From positions 1-64,000 of the forward strand of contig JABSRB010000014.1 of the NCBI GenBank assembly GCA_013215375.1: a stretch of 64,000 nt of DNA, written 5' to 3'. Under the pieces are notes generated by a model. The model made no database searches. It saw only the letters and a list, made by a program, of their open reading frames with translations, and had not been told where the DNA came from. Positions 10,819 through 20,500 of this stretch are shown one piece after another. The translations under genes and the position numbers were made by a program. Source of the stretch: Oceanospirillaceae bacterium. GTDB lineage: Bacteria > Pseudomonadota > Gammaproteobacteria > Pseudomonadales > Balneatricaceae. Each line of letters begins with the position of its first letter. Within the stretch, counting starts at the first letter, position 1.

Positions 10819-12714
10819 TCAGCTATTTGACTTTTTACTTTTAGCCAGCATTTTATGCTTTTTAATATAGACCAATAACAGCGATAAAGCCGCCGGCGTC
10901 ATACCTTGAATTCTGCCAGCTTGAGCGATGTTTTCCGGTAGAGCAGCTTTTAATTTACTGGTTAATTCGTTGGATAACCCGCTGATATTACTATAATCGA
11001 AATCTTTGGGAAGCTTAGTATTTTCTTGACGACGCATCTGTTCAATATCAGTCTTTTGACGCTCTATATAACCTGAATATTTAAATTCAATTTCAACTTG
11101 ATCTTTCACTTGGCGATCTAAAACCCCTTCGCCTTTTAAATTTGCCACATCATCGTATTTAAGCTCAGGTCTTTTTAATAAGTCAGCGAGAGAATACTCT
11201 CTCGATAATGGGGAACTGAACTTTTTATTTAATATTTCAGCCTCTTCAGTACCCGGTTGAATCCAAGTACTTTTTAATCGTTCATTTTCACCGTCAATGG
11301 CGGCTTTTTTGATCGAGTATGCCATCCAACGCTCTTCGGAGACCACGCCTAATTTATAACCAATTTCTGTCAGACGTAAATCGGCATTATCTTCACGTAA
11401 GATAAGTCTATATTCAGCACGAGAGGTAAACATGCGATAAGGCTCAGATGTACCATGGGTTATTAAATCGTCTACTAATACTCCAATATAAGCTTCATCT
11501 CTGCGCGGATACCATTGTTCTTGTTCAAGCGCGAGAGCAGCAGCGTTTATTCCAGCGAGTAATCCCTGTGCAGCAGCTTCTTCGTAACCGGTGGTACCAT
11601 TGATTTGTCCCGCAAAAAACAATCCCTTGATAAATTTAGTTTCCAAGGTGTGTTTAAGATCTTGCGGATTAAAATAATCGTATTCAATGGCATAACCCGC
11701 TCGAGTAATATGTGCATTTTCGAAACCAACAATAGAACGTACTGCCTGTAATTGGATATCAAAAGGCAAACTGGTTGATATTCCATTAGGATATAACTCG
11801 TGAGTGGTCAATCCTTCAGGTTCAACAAATACTTGATGTGAGGTTTTATCGGCAAAACGCATGATTTTGTCTTCAACCGATGGGCAATATCTTGGGCCTT
11901 GTCCTTCAATCACACCTGTATATAAAGGCGACCTGTCTAAACCGGTACGCAATATGTCATGAGTGCGCTCATTAGTATGAGTGATGTAACAACTAATTTG
12001 ACGTGGGTGATCTTTAACATTTCCCATGTAAGACATCACAGGCAGTGGCGTATCACCAGGCTGTTCTTGCATTTTCGTAAAATCTACCGAACGTGCGTCG
12101 ATGCGTGGTGGAGTGCCTGTTTTTAAACGATCAATTCTAAATGGCATTTCGTGTAGACGTTTTGATAGCGTCATAGATGCTGGATCACCAGCACGACCTG
12201 CCTGGTAATTAGATAAGCCAATATGTATTAATCCAGCTAAAAAAGTACCGGCGGTTAATACCACAGAATTTGCTTTAAATCTTATTCCCGTTTGAGTGAC
12301 TACACCTTTGATGACATCTTGTTCGATAATTAAATCATCAACTGCCTGTTGAAATATCTGTAAATTCTGTTGGTTTTCTAAAATATGACGAATGGCTGCT
12401 TTATATAAAACTCTGTCGGCTTGAGCACGTGTTGCTCTTACCGCTGGCCCTTTTCTAGAATTTAATATGCGAAATTGAATACCTGCTAGATCAGTAGCTT
12501 TAGCCATAGCACCGTCAAGTGCATCAATTTCTTTTACCAAGTGTGATTTACCAATACCACCAATAGCGGGATTGCATGACATTTGGCCTAAAGTTTCAAT
12601 ATTGTGGGTCAACAATAGCGTTTTGGCACCTTTTCGAGCAGATGCCAGTGCTGCTTCGGTTCCTGCATGTCCACCACCGATGATAATTACATCAAATTGA
12701 TCGGGATAATCCAC
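10819..12714 (-). CDS. mnmG: tRNA uridine-5-carboxymethylaminomethyl modification enzyme MnmG
   Basis: 631 aa FAD enzyme (GidA). With MnmE it installs (carboxymethyl)aminomethyl groups at wobble U34. FAD-binding [10 protein letters not shown] is at residues 13-22; [24 protein letters not shown] and [15 protein letters not shown] are family hallmarks. Its partner mnmE lies about 40 kb away at 52.4 kb. The gene is transcribed away from the candidate oriC, as in Escherichia coli. Confidence 0.97.
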   Translation of the reverse strand: MDYPDQFDVIIIGGGHAGTEAALASARKGAKTLLLTHNIETLGQMSCNPAIGGIGKSHLVKEIDALDGAMAKATDLAGIQFRILNSRKGPAVRATRAQADRVLYKAAIRHILENQQNLQIFQQAVDDLIIEQDVIKGVVTQTGIRFKANSVVLTAGTFLAGLIHIGLSNYQAGRAGDPASMTLSKRLHEMPFRIDRLKTGTPPRIDARSVDFTKMQEQPGDTPLPVMSYMGNVKDHPRQISCYITHTNERTHDILRTGLDRSPLYTGVIEGQGPRYCPSVEDKIMRFADKTSHQVFVEPEGLTTHELYPNGISTSLPFDIQLQAVRSIVGFENAHITRAGYAIEYDYFNPQDLKHTLETKFIKGLFFAGQINGTTGYEEAAAQGLLAGINAAALALEQEQWYPRRDEAYIGVLVDDLITHGTSEPYRMFTSRAEYRLILREDNADLRLTEIGYKLGVVSEERWMAYSIKKAAIDGENERLKSTWIQPGTEEAEILNKKFSSPLSREYSLADLLKRPELKYDDVANLKGEGVLDRQVKDQVEIEFKYSGYIERQKTDIEQMRRQENTKLPKDFDYSNISGLSNELTSKLKAALPENIAQAGRIQGMTPAALSLLLVYIKKHKMLAKSKKSNS

Positions 12715-12841
12715 TTAGTAAACCTCTCTTTTCTTGTTAACCGATATTCGTGGGTAAAAATTTATAACGTTTGATTTTCGAAGCAGGAGTATACAGCTTT
12801 GGTTTGAAATTAGGAATGTATAGAAAATAACCAAGGGCTTT

Positions 12842-13634
12842 TCGTCTCTCTATTAATTAGTTATATATTAAAGATATATATATAAGATTGTTATTGTTGT
12901 TATTATTAAGCAGGCGCTTTTCTGTTAATAAACAAAATAATTAGTAATAAAACAACAAGTTACGAGGGTTATAAGTAGGCGGTTTTCCTGATTATCCACA
13001 GTGACTAAGGGGCATATAATCTGTGCATAAACTAGGGAGTTATCCAGAGCCAATTTTATCCACAAAACTACCCAACGCTAAAGGCACTGTTCCTGACAAG
13101 TTACTCACATAAAACTTTTTTCGCGGAAACGGATAATAGCAGAAAAACGATAAATGTGAATAAAAGAGTGTATAGGGAGTGAATAATTTGTGGATAGTGG
13201 ATAAACCTCTGCATATCTTCCGTGGAACATCTTGAAAGGTACTAGGATAGCCTGTGTATAAAAATGGCTAGTAATATTAATTCGCACATAAATGAACATT
13301 TGCCACTAGATAAAATTTTGAAAAAAAATGTAAATTATTTAATTATATATTCTAACTTTTAGAGGAAAAATGTGGATAAGAGTGTGTATCAAACATATAG
13401 GCTCATTAATTTGTCCCGAGGACTGTAGTTACTTTGATACAATATTGAAATCGTTCAACAGCCAAAATGTACTGTGTGAAACAAATGTTCTGTTTCATAA
13501 GTTATTGTTATTGAAGTGTTATAAGGTGTTTTATATTATTTTTATTACAATGATAAGAAGTGCTAAAAGCTACTTTTAATGGGCATATTTAAAAGAGAAA
13601 TTTGGGTATAATTATTTTTAGCAAATGTGGATAA
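12842..13634. other. oriC: candidate chromosomal replication origin (oriC)
   Basis: About 930 bp between mnmG and batD hold no credible gene. Exact DnaA boxes (TTATNCACA, either strand) lie at 12992, 13022, 13056, 13155, 13253, 13371 and 13626; one-mismatch boxes at 13040, 13189, 13196 and 13383. A very AT-rich stretch at 12842-12960, rich in TATATA and TTATTGTTG, is the likely unwinding element; a second lies at 13320-13360. I find no GATC anywhere in 12715-13646, so SeqA/Dam-type control is unlikely here. The position beside mnmG matches E. coli and Vibrio oriC. Confidence 0.8.
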
Positions 13635-13646
13635 AAAACTGACTGA

Positions 13647-15005
13647 CTAACGTTTTTTTCGACTGCTAACTAACCAACCGGTGGTTGTAGCGACCAAAAG
13701 AATGAATAAGAGGGCAATTATTGCGTTGAGTTGGTTTTCGGAAAGTAACTTTTCTGTGGAATCTGAGGTCTTTGTCGTGGGAGTGTTTACTGGGGGTGGT
13801 GTTGCAACAGAAGATTTTTGGTTGTTATTGAGTGTTTTATTACTAGCGTTGGTGATAATGGCTGGTGCTTTAATAACGTTAAAGGTCTGTGCTGATAAGG
13901 TTGCTACCCTCGCTTGGTCTAAGCGGGTATTCCACCAATGTATATCAACAGGGTCAATATTGACTGAACCCTGAGTGTTAAACGTCATAGCGACAGTTTC
14001 ACTGCGTTTACCGATTAGTACACCATCCTTTATGATGTTTTCCACACTGACATCCTCCAAGCTCATGTTAATGCTTTCATGTGTCATAGCGCTCATTAGT
14101 GGTAGGCTGTCTGCATCTAATCCCTGTGCTTCTAAAGTGATGGTGCGTCGAATTGTATCGCCTTGGTTAAGATCTTTATAGGGCTCAATGTATTGTGTTA
14201 AGTGTATTTTAGGACTTGGTAGCCAATATCCTAAATTGGTTTGATTACCTTTAGCTTTAATTTCAAAATGTAAGTTATTGGCTTTTAAAGTGATGGGTTT
14301 AACAGCGATTGAGTTCTCGACATCACTAAATACCAATTGTGCGGGATCTATCTGATAAATAGCTATCTCTTGCGCAAAAATGGCAAAGCTTTGGTGGCGA
14401 ATTTCACGCTCTTTTCCCCGTATTTTTGACTGCTCGAAAGTCGGTGTGGCTAGGGGTAATATTATTGCACCTGCTATAAAGGGAGGGGTTACTTTAATGT
14501 TATTGGTACTGCCTTTAGGCGCATTAATAGTTAATTGATAAACCAGCATTTCATTGGGGTAAAGCACCTTTTTATTGAGCGATGCCTGCACAATAATATT
14601 ATGGGTATTACTAGGGATATTGACAGATTTTTTGGTCACGGCGTTGGACTTAGTGCGTCTCTTTTGAATGACTTTAATACTGATAGCTGAGCTTTTTTCA
14701 CGGTTTACTGTCATTGGAGGTATTGTCAGTGTACCGGCGTGTTTGGGCTGTAGAATATAGAACCAGAGCGTTTTGGTTCTTCGCTGGCCATTAACTATAT
14801 AGGGCCGGCTGACTTTACTGGAACCTATAATCTTAAAACTTCTTTTTAGCAGAGTTAGGTTAGGGGTTTTTCCCGCAGCATTATCTGATTTAAGATTGAG
14901 CTGAATCGATTGTCCGTAGTTTATTCTCTTTTGATCGACACTGGCTGTAACGCTGGCATTTATTTGAAAGCTAATAAGGAGGGATAGGAGAACAATTAAA
15001 TGCAT
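13647..15005 (-). CDS. batD: BatD-family protein, solitary
   Basis: 452 aa. A signal-like N-terminus (about residues 1-18) is followed by several beta-rich domains typical of BatD (ASVDQKRINYGQSIQLNLKSD; GTLTIPPMTV), a low-complexity linker and one C-terminal membrane helix (about 425-445) ending SSRKKR, so most of it faces the periplasm. BatD normally sits in a bat operon with MoxR, DUF58, VWA and TPR genes; none is here. No clear RBS precedes the ATG. Family call is good; role unknown. Confidence 0.8.
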   Translation of the reverse strand: MHLIVLLSLLISFQINASVTASVDQKRINYGQSIQLNLKSDNAAGKTPNLTLLKRSFKIIGSSKVSRPYIVNGQRRTKTLWFYILQPKHAGTLTIPPMTVNREKSSAISIKVIQKRRTKSNAVTKKSVNIPSNTHNIIVQASLNKKVLYPNEMLVYQLTINAPKGSTNNIKVTPPFIAGAIILPLATPTFEQSKIRGKEREIRHQSFAIFAQEIAIYQIDPAQLVFSDVENSIAVKPITLKANNLHFEIKAKGNQTNLGYWLPSPKIHLTQYIEPYKDLNQGDTIRRTITLEAQGLDADSLPLMSAMTHESINMSLEDVSVENIIKDGVLIGKRSETVAMTFNTQGSVNIDPVDIHWWNTRLDQARVATLSAQTFNVIKAPAIITNASNKTLNNNQKSSVATPPPVNTPTTKTSDSTEKLLSENQLNAIIALLFILLVATTTGWLVSSRKKR

Positions 15006-15197
15006 AAAACAGCCATGTTTATATGATTGAAGATACGGCTATTTTAGCAGTTAAATTTATATTAAGTATTAAAGCTGCAGATTTTTCTCAGATATTGGTT
15101 ATAAATTCGAGGCTTATAGATCGCTTGCTAAGGTAGAGCACCTTTAAAGATTAATAATCTGTTTACCCTAGTTGCGTATTACTTTTTGGAGAATATC

Positions 15198-15296
15198 TTA
15201 GCCGAAAATGGGCAAGAATAATAAACAGAGTAATAAAGATGCAACTGTGACAGCAATAGGATAAGTCGTGGCGCTGTACTTTTTATTAGTTTGCAT
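15198..15296 (-). CDS. possible 32-aa single-span membrane peptide
   Basis: ATG at 15296 and TAA at 15198-15200 on the minus strand. The peptide has a short polar N-terminus (MQTNKKYSATTYP) and one strongly hydrophobic segment (IAVTVASLLLCLLFLPIFG), the layout of small bacterial membrane proteins. It is divergent from fagA and about 60 bp downstream of the Fur-like stretch near 15358, so iron control is conceivable. RBS is weak. No family recognised. Confidence 0.3.
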   Translation of the reverse strand: MQTNKKYSATTYPIAVTVASLLLCLLFLPIFG

Positions 15297-15399
15297 GAGA
15301 AAATCTTTTTGAAAAGTTGATAAACAGATAATAATTGATCATCTATCTAAATACAAACGATTATCATTAATAATAAAAAGGGTAAATCGCAAAATATTC

Positions 15400-15448
15400 T
15401 TGACAGATTGAGCAATCACAAATGATAATGGTATTGAATATCATTATC
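15400..15448 (+). promoter_or_regulatory. fagA promoter with Fur box
   Basis: TTGACA (15400-15405), 18-bp spacer and GATAAT (15424-15429) form a promoter. GATAATG (15424-15430) and CATTATC (15442-15448) are inverted arms of a Fur-type operator lying on the -10. Iron-loaded Fur would therefore block transcription of fagA-fumC. This matches the known iron regulation of the fagA-fumC locus of Pseudomonas aeruginosa. Confidence 0.75.
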
Positions 15449-15462
15449 GGTAAGTTGTGTTT

Positions 15463-15834
15463 ATGTGTCAGTGTTTTCCTGCCTTTAGCACCCAAGATCC
15501 CGCTATTAATCAATTGCGGCACAAAATTCGCTATGCCTTAGAAGAAGATAACCCAGGCTTAGTGACGCTTTGGCTGTCTATGGAAGACAGTGTTAAGAGC
15601 GCTGAGATCAGTAGCTGCTGGCATCTTTATTGCGCGCAGTACAAACTGTTGATTGATACTTTAAGCGATGATTTATTGCCAAAACACTGGCGGGTCTGTT
15701 GCCTTGATAATATTTACCGGCCGCTCAGCTCTCTTCAACGTATCGCTATCACTCATGATCAGCGCCAACATTTAAATAAACTCTATTACGAACTAAGAGT
15801 TATCAGTCTCTTCTTTCAAAATGGGCTTAGTTAA
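15463..15834 (+). CDS. fagA: FagA-like Fur-associated protein
   Basis: 123 aa from ATG 15463 (the frame also has a GTG two codons earlier). It resembles Pseudomonas FagA, the small protein encoded just upstream of fumC: KIRYALEEDNP, YKLLIDTLSDDLLPKHWRVCCLDNIYRPLSSLQRIA. Molecular function is not established. Two cysteines at the start (MCQCF) and a CC pair (VCCLD) are visible. Transcribed from a Fur-controlled promoter, with fumC 197 bp downstream and a MITE in between. Confidence 0.8.
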   Translation: MCQCFPAFSTQDPAINQLRHKIRYALEEDNPGLVTLWLSMEDSVKSAEISSCWHLYCAQYKLLIDTLSDDLLPKHWRVCCLDNIYRPLSSLQRIAITHDQRQHLNKLYYELRVISLFFQNGLS

Positions 15835-15998
15835 TCCTAAATTCGACAGTTGAATCCGATAAGTAAACACAAATTCTTGATGCACCTAGAAAACCAGAAA
15901 ATATTATTATCACCAATCAGGTGAATACAAAATTTTCTAACTCCCTATGTGCACCAATATATACACTCCTTTTTCGCGCTCAATCGCCGAATCTAGGA
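15835..15998 (-). mobile_element. MITE, copy A (164 bp)
   Basis: Terminal inverted repeats TCCTAAATTCGACAGTTGA (left) and the complement of TCCTAGATTCGGCGATTGAG (right). Direct TAA duplications flank it (15832-15834, 15999-16001). The interior matches copy B at 53807 in reverse orientation along its whole length, with scattered substitutions. No coding capacity. It separates fagA from fumC and ends 33 bp before the fumC ATG. Confidence 0.85.
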
Positions 15999-16031
15999 TA
16001 ATAGTTCAGATAATCAACTAAAGGAAAAAAC

Positions 16032-17408
16032 ATGAGTTATAGAATTGAAGCCGATAGTATGGGCGAATTACAAGTTCCTAGCGAGGCATTGTATGGCGCT
16101 CAGACACAGAGAGCGGTCAATAATTTTCCGGTCAGTGGTCAATCTTTGCCCAGGTCCTTTATTGAAGCCTTGTTACTGGCGAAATCAGCGGCGGCATCAG
16201 CCAATGCAGAGTTGAATTTGATCTCCCAAGAGATGGCGACTGCGATTATTGAATCTGTAGATGAGTTATTGAGCGACCCGCAGATGATGCGACACTTCCC
16301 GGTAGATGTTTACCAAACAGGTTCTGGTACTAGTTCGAACATGAATGCGAATGAAGTGTTAGCCACTTTAGCCAGTATAAGATTAGTCGACAAAGTCGGT
16401 GCTAATGATCATGTTAACTATGGACAGAGCAGTAACGATATCATCCCTAGTGCCATACACATTAGCGCGGCTATCGGTGTTGAAAAGAAGTTGTTACCGG
16501 CACTTACACATTTAATGACAGTGATTAAAGCCAAGGCGAAAGACGTTGATCACCACATTAAAACTGGCCGTACCCATTTAATGGACGCTATGCCGGTGAG
16601 AATGAGCCAAAGTTTGCTAAGCTGGGCTTCACAAATTGAGCAAAACATAAAAGTGTTAGAGGCTTCACAAGACGCATTACAAAGCTTGGCGCAAGGGGGC
16701 ACTGCTGTCGGTACTGGCATTAATGCACATCCAGAATTTGCGAAAAAATTCAGTGAAAATATCAGTCGCTTAACCGTGGTTAAATTTACCCCCGCGGATA
16801 ATTTATTCAGCCATATTGGTACCCAAGACATCGCTGTTTCTGTTTCAGGAGCGCTAAAAACAGTGGCGGTATCACTGCTTAAAATATCCAACGATTTGCG
16901 TTGGATGAACTCAGGCCCTCTGGCGGGTTTAGGTGAAATAGCCCTCGAGGCTCTGCAACCAGGCTCTTCTATAATGCCGGGTAAAGTAAACCCGGTAATT
17001 CCAGAAGCTACGGCTATGGTGGCAGCGCAAGTAATAGGCAATGACAGTGCCATTACTATCGCAGGTCAATCGGGCAATTTTGAGCTGAATGTGATGTTGC
17101 CGTTAATCGCCAATAATTTATTGAGCAGCATTGAATTAATCAGTAATGTGAGTGTATTACTGGCTGATAAGGCGATAGCGACTTTTACAGTGAATGAAGA
17201 AGCGCTAAAGTTTGCTCTTTCCCGTAATCCTATCTTAGTTACTGCTTTGAACCCTATTATAGGTTATGAAAAAGCGGCGTTAATTGCCAAGAAAGCTTAC
17301 GCAGATGGCCGTCCGGTATTAGATGTGGCAGAGCAAGAGACGGATATTCCACGCGTTGAACTAGAGAAATTACTGGATCCTACAAAACTGACCCACGGCG
17401 GGATTTGA
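16032..17408 (+). CDS. fumC: class II fumarate hydratase
   Basis: 458 aa, iron-independent fumarase converting fumarate to malate in the TCA cycle. The superfamily signature GSSIMPGKVN lies at about residues 311-320; TGSGTSSNMNANEV and GRTHLMDAMPV are intact. The ATG follows AAAGGAAAAAAC. Expression behind Fur-regulated fagA fits replacing iron-sulphur fumarase when iron is short. The sodA that follows in Pseudomonas is absent: the next gene is convergent. Confidence 0.96.
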   Translation: MSYRIEADSMGELQVPSEALYGAQTQRAVNNFPVSGQSLPRSFIEALLLAKSAAASANAELNLISQEMATAIIESVDELLSDPQMMRHFPVDVYQTGSGTSSNMNANEVLATLASIRLVDKVGANDHVNYGQSSNDIIPSAIHISAAIGVEKKLLPALTHLMTVIKAKAKDVDHHIKTGRTHLMDAMPVRMSQSLLSWASQIEQNIKVLEASQDALQSLAQGGTAVGTGINAHPEFAKKFSENISRLTVVKFTPADNLFSHIGTQDIAVSVSGALKTVAVSLLKISNDLRWMNSGPLAGLGEIALEALQPGSSIMPGKVNPVIPEATAMVAAQVIGNDSAITIAGQSGNFELNVMLPLIANNLLSSIELISNVSVLLADKAIATFTVNEEALKFALSRNPILVTALNPIIGYEKAALIAKKAYADGRPVLDVAEQETDIPRVELEKLLDPTKLTHGGI

Positions 17409-17541
17409 TATAGACAATCACTCTCAGTTTTTGATTGTGGGTGATTATTTACTGATTAAGATAAATAGCAGTAAATTGAAGAGGGTATTATCTGGCTAAG
17501 GGGGCATCAAGCGATGATAAATGCTGTATTAGCCGTTCTAG

Positions 17542-20500
17542 TTACATTGATACTTCTACATCGGCAAGGAGTTTATCAATGATTTGGTGCTGCTCATTAC
17601 TGAATATCGCTAAGTTTTGCAGAAATAGAGAGGTAGGTTCTGAAGTTTGAGTATCGTGCTCATTTGCTTGCGTTAAAATGGCACTAGATGTGTAATGAGA
17701 GAAAATATAGCGGAATATATCTTCGGCATTATCAGCGCTTATTTCATCGCCTGAATCAGTCTCTAACAGATCAGTGAGAGATAGCGACTGATCAGTATTG
17801 TAATACAGTTGAAAATTAAAGGTGTCTAATGGGCTGGTATCAATCCCTTCCATTGACAGTTTGCTGATCGCGTCACTGACAAATTGCAGGTTATCAGTGG
17901 CGTCCACAATAAGATTTTCAGCTTGGGCTGTGGCACTATTATCGATGTAGCTAAACCATACATCGGACAGTGATTGCTGGTTGCCGTCTGCATCGATATA
18001 GTAGCCTTCTAACGCTGTTGTATTACCGTTATTGTCTATACTCACCTGCTCTGAAAATAAACTTAATTGGCTAACGCCTAATTCTTCAAGTGAAAATAGC
18101 TCATCAGTTTGTGATATACCATCAGAGTTAGCATCAACCCAGAGTTGTAACTGAGAAAATATTTGATCTTCGCTGTCAATAACTCCATCTTTATTAGCGT
18201 CATATTCAGTTAGGGCATCGAAGCCATCACTTGCCTTGTTGCCATCAGCTTTTAGCATATGTTCACCAAAAAGCTCGGAAGCATTGTTTATTAGACCATC
18301 CTGGTTCAAATCTAATACTAGCAATGCATCGTCAGCTGAGACCCATCCCGTTTGCTCTTCGGTGCCGTCAGCGTTTATGTCAAACGTTACACCTTGGCTA
18401 TAATTAATAGTTTCAATGCCGTCTTGGTCTAAATCTAAAATCAATGGACTAGAAAAAGAGATATCGTGATTGTTTGGGCTTAAAAATTCATGACCTATAT
18501 GGACAAAACGAGTAGTTCCTCCATAAGTGACAGTGGCATGTACGTTTTGACCTGGAGTCATTGGAAAATTACCAGTGACGCTAAACCCTCCATTACCCCC
18601 GTTAACCGAAACCGTGAGTGACCCCACCTCGCCATGGCTACCTACAAAAAGCTTAACCACTGATCCGGCTGGCAACCCACTGACATTGACATGAGGATCG
18701 GTAATATGGGCACCACCATTACCTCCCCATCGAGCTGATCCGCTAGTTACCGCCGAAATAAAAGCTGAAACCTCATCGTAAGTATCAACGGTCAATGAAG
18801 AACTTGCCGAACTGCTCGAGATGTTACCTGCCGCATCAGTGATAGCCGCACTTAAGTTGTAGCTGCCATCTGCTAAATTACTACTGGGTGTGACACGCAC
18901 TAGAACGTTAACAATATCTAATGCAGTAAGTACATGCGAACCTATTGCAGTGCTGTTGTTGTATAAAATTAAGATATCGCCGGCGACTGCATCAGCTGGT
19001 AGGTTAACAGTAAATTCAGGTCTTTGATCATCGGTGGTTGCACCATTGGCAATACTTCCCTGAGAGCCACCAACATCATCTAAAACAGATACTAAGGAGG
19101 GCGCACTAGAGGCTGCAGTATCGGTATTTATATCGTAGCTGTTAGAAGTTGATCCTGTATTTCCAGCAGCATCGACCACCTCGGCTGTGTAAGTGTAGTT
19201 AGTAAGATCAGTTAGTGCTGCATCGTCATAACTCCAGTTTGTACCAGTGACAACCGCCTGCCCAATCACGAAACCATCACGCAGTACATTAACCACCTCA
19301 TTTGCCGCCAATGCACTGTCTAAATTACCATTAATCTGTGGTGATAAATCATTGCTACTTCCCCCATCCGCGATGGTGCCTGTTTGGGGCGCTACATTAT
19401 CTTGAATATCCGTAATGGTCACTGTCTGACTAGGTGCTGTGGTATCTATGTTTATTATATACGGGCTAAGTTCTGCGCCTGTGTTACCTGCATCATCAAT
19501 TATTTGTGTAGTATAGGTGTAGCTATTGCCATCAATTAAACCGCTGTCATTATAATCCCAGCTGGTGGTAGTAACTGATGCTTGACCTATGATCACCCCG
19601 TCGCGCAATATATTCAGAACTTCCGCTGTGGCTAATAATGCACTTAGAGTTCCGTTTAATACTGGGGTCGTATCATTGGTGGTGCCACCATTGCCAATAC
19701 CTGCAATAATTGGCGATACGTTATCCTGAATGTTAGTGATAGTTGCGGTTTGAGTGGGAGCACTGCTGTCGATATTTATCGTATAACTACCTGAAATACC
19801 ACCAGCGTTACTAGCACTATCAATTACTTGCGCAGTGTAAATATAACTGTTGCCATCGATTAAGCCTGAATCTGCATAGCTCCAGGTAGTTCCAGAAACC
19901 GTGGCTTGTCCGATAACTACACCAAACCTTAAGATATTCAAGCTTTCGCCTGCCTGTAGAGTAGTACTGAGAGTGCCATTGAGCACTGGGGTTGTATCGT
20001 TAGTAATGCCGCCATTAATAATAGTGCCTAACAATGAACCGACATCGTCCTGAATATCAGTAATAACGACACTTTGTATGGGCGCGATAGTATCGGTATT
20101 AATGGTATAGCTAGGGCTTATACCGCCAGTATTTCCAGCACTGTCCCGCACTTGCGCGGTATAAACATAACTATTGGCATCAATGAGCCCTGAATCGTTA
20201 TAGCTCCAGGCTAATCCTATAACACTGGCCTGACCTATCAATGCCCCATCTCTAAAAATATCTAGCACTTCATTGGTAGCCAAAGTTACATCTATAGTAC
20301 CGATAATGGCGGGGCTTAAATCATTGGTAAAACCACCATTGGTAACATTACCCAAAAAGAGGGGAATATCATCGATAACATTAGTAATGGTCACAGTTTG
20401 AGTGGGGGCAGAGGTGTCTACGTCAATACTGTAGATTGTTGATAGCAGGCCTGTATTACTTGCTGCATCGATAATTTGAGTGGTGTAGATGTAGTTATTA

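Larger units (their letters stand above)
15006..15462. other. intergenic region, batD / fagA, with iron-responsive elements
   Basis: 457 bp between divergent genes. It contains a possible 32-aa minus-strand ORF (15198-15296), an AT-rich Fur-like stretch CGATTATCATTAATAAT (about 15358-15374), and the fagA promoter with a Fur box (15400-15448). The first 190 bp next to batD show nothing recognisable. Confidence 0.6.

Noticed and set aside
13105-13579. ORFs of 64 aa (minus, 13105-13299) and 69 aa (plus, 13370-13579) in the candidate origin
   Set aside because: AT-rich, no RBS, built from DnaA boxes and low-complexity DNA, with implausible composition.
16550-17053. 167-aa ORF antisense to fumC
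   Set aside because: Shadow frame of a strongly conserved gene; same for the 180-aa frame antisense to gyrB (61505-62047) and the 155-aa frame antisense to pilY1 (36611-37078).
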